NCBI GenBank assembly: GCA_963733885.1
Contig: CAVTES010000005.1
Location: 124,001-188,000 of the forward strand
Length of the DNA: 64,000 bases
Direction: 5' to 3'
Source of the DNA: JACVRW01 sp963733885
GTDB taxonomy: Bacteria > Actinomycetota > Thermoleophilia > Solirubrobacterales > Thermoleophilaceae
In this document: positions 62,501-64,000 of the stretch, one piece after another
How positions within the stretch are numbered: position 1 is the stretch's first letter
Layout: each line of letters opens with the position of its first letter
Notes under the pieces: model-generated
Told to the model about the DNA's origin: nothing
Database searches by the model: none
Seen by the model: the letters and a program-made list of their open reading frames with translations, nothing else
Made by a program: the position numbers and the translations under genes

Positions 62501-63827
62501 GATGCCGCCGGGGTTGGTGAGCGTGATGTTGGCGCCCTGGTAGGCGTCCGGGGGCAGCGTGTTGTCGCGTGCGCCGGCGACCAGCTCGTCGTAGCGGGCC
62601 ACGAACTCCGCGAATCCGAGCGCGCTCGCGCCCTTGACGACCGGCACGACCAGCGACCGGCTTCCGTCCTTGCGCTCCACGTCCACGGCGAGGCCGAGGC
62701 TGAGTGTGGAGGGGATCACGCGCTGAGGCTTGCCGTCGGTCTCGGTGAACGAGTGCCCCATGACGGGCATGTCGCGAGCTGCGCGGACGATCGCCCAGGC
62801 GATGATGTGCGTGAAGCTGATGCGCTTGCCGGCCGCCTTCAGGTCCTTGCGGCGGGCGTCGAGTACGTCCACCGGGGCGGTGCGGAAGCTCGTGGCGGTC
62901 GGAATGGAGCGGCTTTCGTCCATGAAGCGGGCGAGCATGGCCGCGGGGCCGCGAATGGGCTTGAGCTCGGCTTCGGAGGAGGGCGGGGCCGCGGCGCCGT
63001 CGCCGGTGCGGGTGGGCGCTCCGTTCCCCTCGATGGCCGCCAGCACGTCGTCCTTTGTGACCCGGCCGCGCGGGCCGCTTCCCGAGATCGAGCGGAGGTC
63101 GATGCCGTGGGCGTCCGCGATGCGCGCCGCCACCGGGGTGGCGTTCTCGGCGCCGTTGCCGGTCCCAGCGGGGGCGCGGTCGGACACGGGCTTCGCGTCG
63201 GTCGGCTCAGCCGACGGCCGCACCGGGCCGGCCGGCGCACCCGCCCCGGCTGCGATCCGGCAGAGCACGGCGCCGACGGCGATCGTCGAGTCCGGCTCGG
63301 CGAGGATCTCCGCCACCGTGCCCGCCACCGGAGCGGGCACCTCGGCGTCGACCTTGTCGGTGGAGATCTCGACCAAGACGTCGTCCACGGCGACCGTGTC
63401 GCCCGGATCGACGCGCCACTCGAGCACGGTGCCCTCGGCGACGGAGTCGCCCATCTCCGGAAAGACGACGTCGACGAGCTCGCCCTCGGCGGAGGCGAGT
63501 TCGTTCGGAGTCGGTCGTGGCGGCCTCGCGGGCGGGCTCGCTGGGCTCGCTCGGTGCCGGGGCTGCCCCGTTCCCGTCCACCTCGATCTCGCCCAGCGGG
63601 GCGCCCACCTGCACGGTGGAGTCGGGCTCGGCGAGGATCTTCGTCAGCGTCCCGGCGGCTGGCGCGGGCACCTCGGCGTCAACCTTGTCGGTCGAGACCT
63701 CCACGAGGGGCTCGTCCGCCGCCACGCGGTCGCCCACCTGCTTCAGCCACTCGAGGATCGTGCCCTCGGTGACCGACTCGCCCATCTGGGGCATCGTTAT
63801 CTGCACGGTCGTCGCGCGAGTGGCCAT
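59509..63827 (-). CDS. kgd: fused 2-oxoglutarate dehydrogenase E2-E1 with two lipoyl domains, two apparent frameshifts
   Basis: About 1,440 codons. Order: lipoyl domain 1 (EVSTDKVDAEVPAPAAG), lipoyl domain 2 (EISTDKVDAEVPAPVAG), E3-binding domain (AARIADAHGIDLRSISGSG), E2 catalytic domain (YDHRVIQGAESGAFLREID), then E1 with thiamine-diphosphate site (MAHRGRLNVLAH, GDAAFPGQGIVAETL). This polypeptide would carry 2-oxoglutarate to succinyl-CoA with only E3 separate. The frame changes near 63513 (between lipoyl domains) and near 59974 (in the E1 C-terminus, ADGSFQ-to-VIDDPAL region), each consistent with one extra base. ATG 63827 is used; TTG 63839 overlaps the upstream stop. Confidence 0.85.
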
Positions 63828-63835
63828 CCCTTCGG

Positions 63836-64000
63836 TCAACCATACCCAGCCAGACGAAGGACGACATTGAGTGTTCGCGCCGAACCAGGCCAGTGCTCGG
63901 CGACCACCTCCGGTCCCGCCGATCGCACCACCCCGCGCAGCGCCACGGCGGCGACGGCGGCGTCGTCCAGATGGCCGATCACCGGGATGAAATCCGGGAG
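63836..64000 (-). CDS. DUF1232 (YkvA-like) protein, C-terminus only
   Basis: The last 54 codons of a gene running in from the right edge: LPDFIPVIGHLDDAAVAAVALRG, then RSAGPEVVAEHWPG. This matches the small DUF1232 membrane-associated family, whose hallmark is D-x-I-P-D-FIPVLG-LDD. It stops at 63836, overlapping the possible TTG start of the kgd-like gene (TTGA), so the two may be cotranscribed. Function unknown. Confidence 0.7.
   Translation of the reverse strand, partial: LPDFIPVIGHLDDAAVAAVALRGVVRSAGPEVVAEHWPGSARTLNVVLRLAGYG

Noticed and set aside
60395..63772. A 1,125-codon open frame on the plus strand opposite the kgd-like gene
   Set aside because: It is antisense to clear lipoyl/E2/E1 coding sequence, has no family motif and is expected from GC-rich codon structure.

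Overview
The window is a chromosomal segment of a very GC-rich bacterium, most likely an actinobacterium of the class Thermoleophilia (Solirubrobacterales type). That placement is inference from GC content, from the PurS/PurQ/small-PurL enzyme set, from a fused E2-E1 2-oxoglutarate dehydrogenase, from actinobacterial-style PHO boxes and from the many start codons lying directly behind a TANNNT box, the pattern of leaderless transcripts. No CRISPR array, intact insertion sequence, integrase or phage module was seen.

Layout. (1) 0.2-18.2 kb is a purine cluster: purD-purE-purB, then purC-purS-purQ-purL-purF and purN-purH, mostly joined by 4-base stop/start overlaps. A CHASE2 adenylate cyclase, a secreted beta-propeller/PKD protein and a YihY membrane protein lie inside it, and recQ sits between purF and purN, where purM is often found. 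purM and purK are not in the window. (2) 18.2-21.3 kb holds three tRNA genes (Lys, Glu, Val), a small HNH protein and two metal-sensing units: CsoR with its operator, and a MerR regulator divergent from two small CC-containing proteins. (3) 21.3-26.9 kb carries a cytochrome P450, a phospholipase D family protein, a single-domain cyclic-nucleotide-binding protein, an enoyl-reductase-like protein and a GH3 glycosidase. (4) 26.9-35.8 kb is a phosphate region: ppk1, a sixA remnant, ppx, phoU, pstBACS, a regulator that is only a DNA-binding domain, and a full response regulator. Two PHO-box-like direct repeats lie upstream of pstS and of the short regulator. (5) 35.8-38.8 kb has a PHP phosphatase, an unusual cupredoxin / polytopic membrane protein / 41-residue membrane peptide operon, and tRNA-Asp. 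(6) 38.8-59.5 kb is accessory: hydrolase, oxidoreductases, two DHA2-type MFS pumps, several one-component regulators, an orphan histidine kinase and many gene remnants. (7) 59.5-63.8 kb is a very large gene joining two lipoyl domains, an E3-binding domain, E2 and E1 of 2-oxoglutarate dehydrogenase; it is split by two apparent frameshifts. A DUF1232 gene runs off the right edge.

The purine genes together convert PRPP to IMP except for the purM step. The Pst, PhoU, Ppx and Ppk genes couple phosphate import to polyphosphate storage. The cyclase and the cyclic-nucleotide-binding protein could form a cAMP signalling pair, although they are 19 kb apart. Many starts were moved inward from the longest open frame because a TANNNT box, a Shine-Dalgarno sequence or an overlap with the upstream stop codon fixes them.
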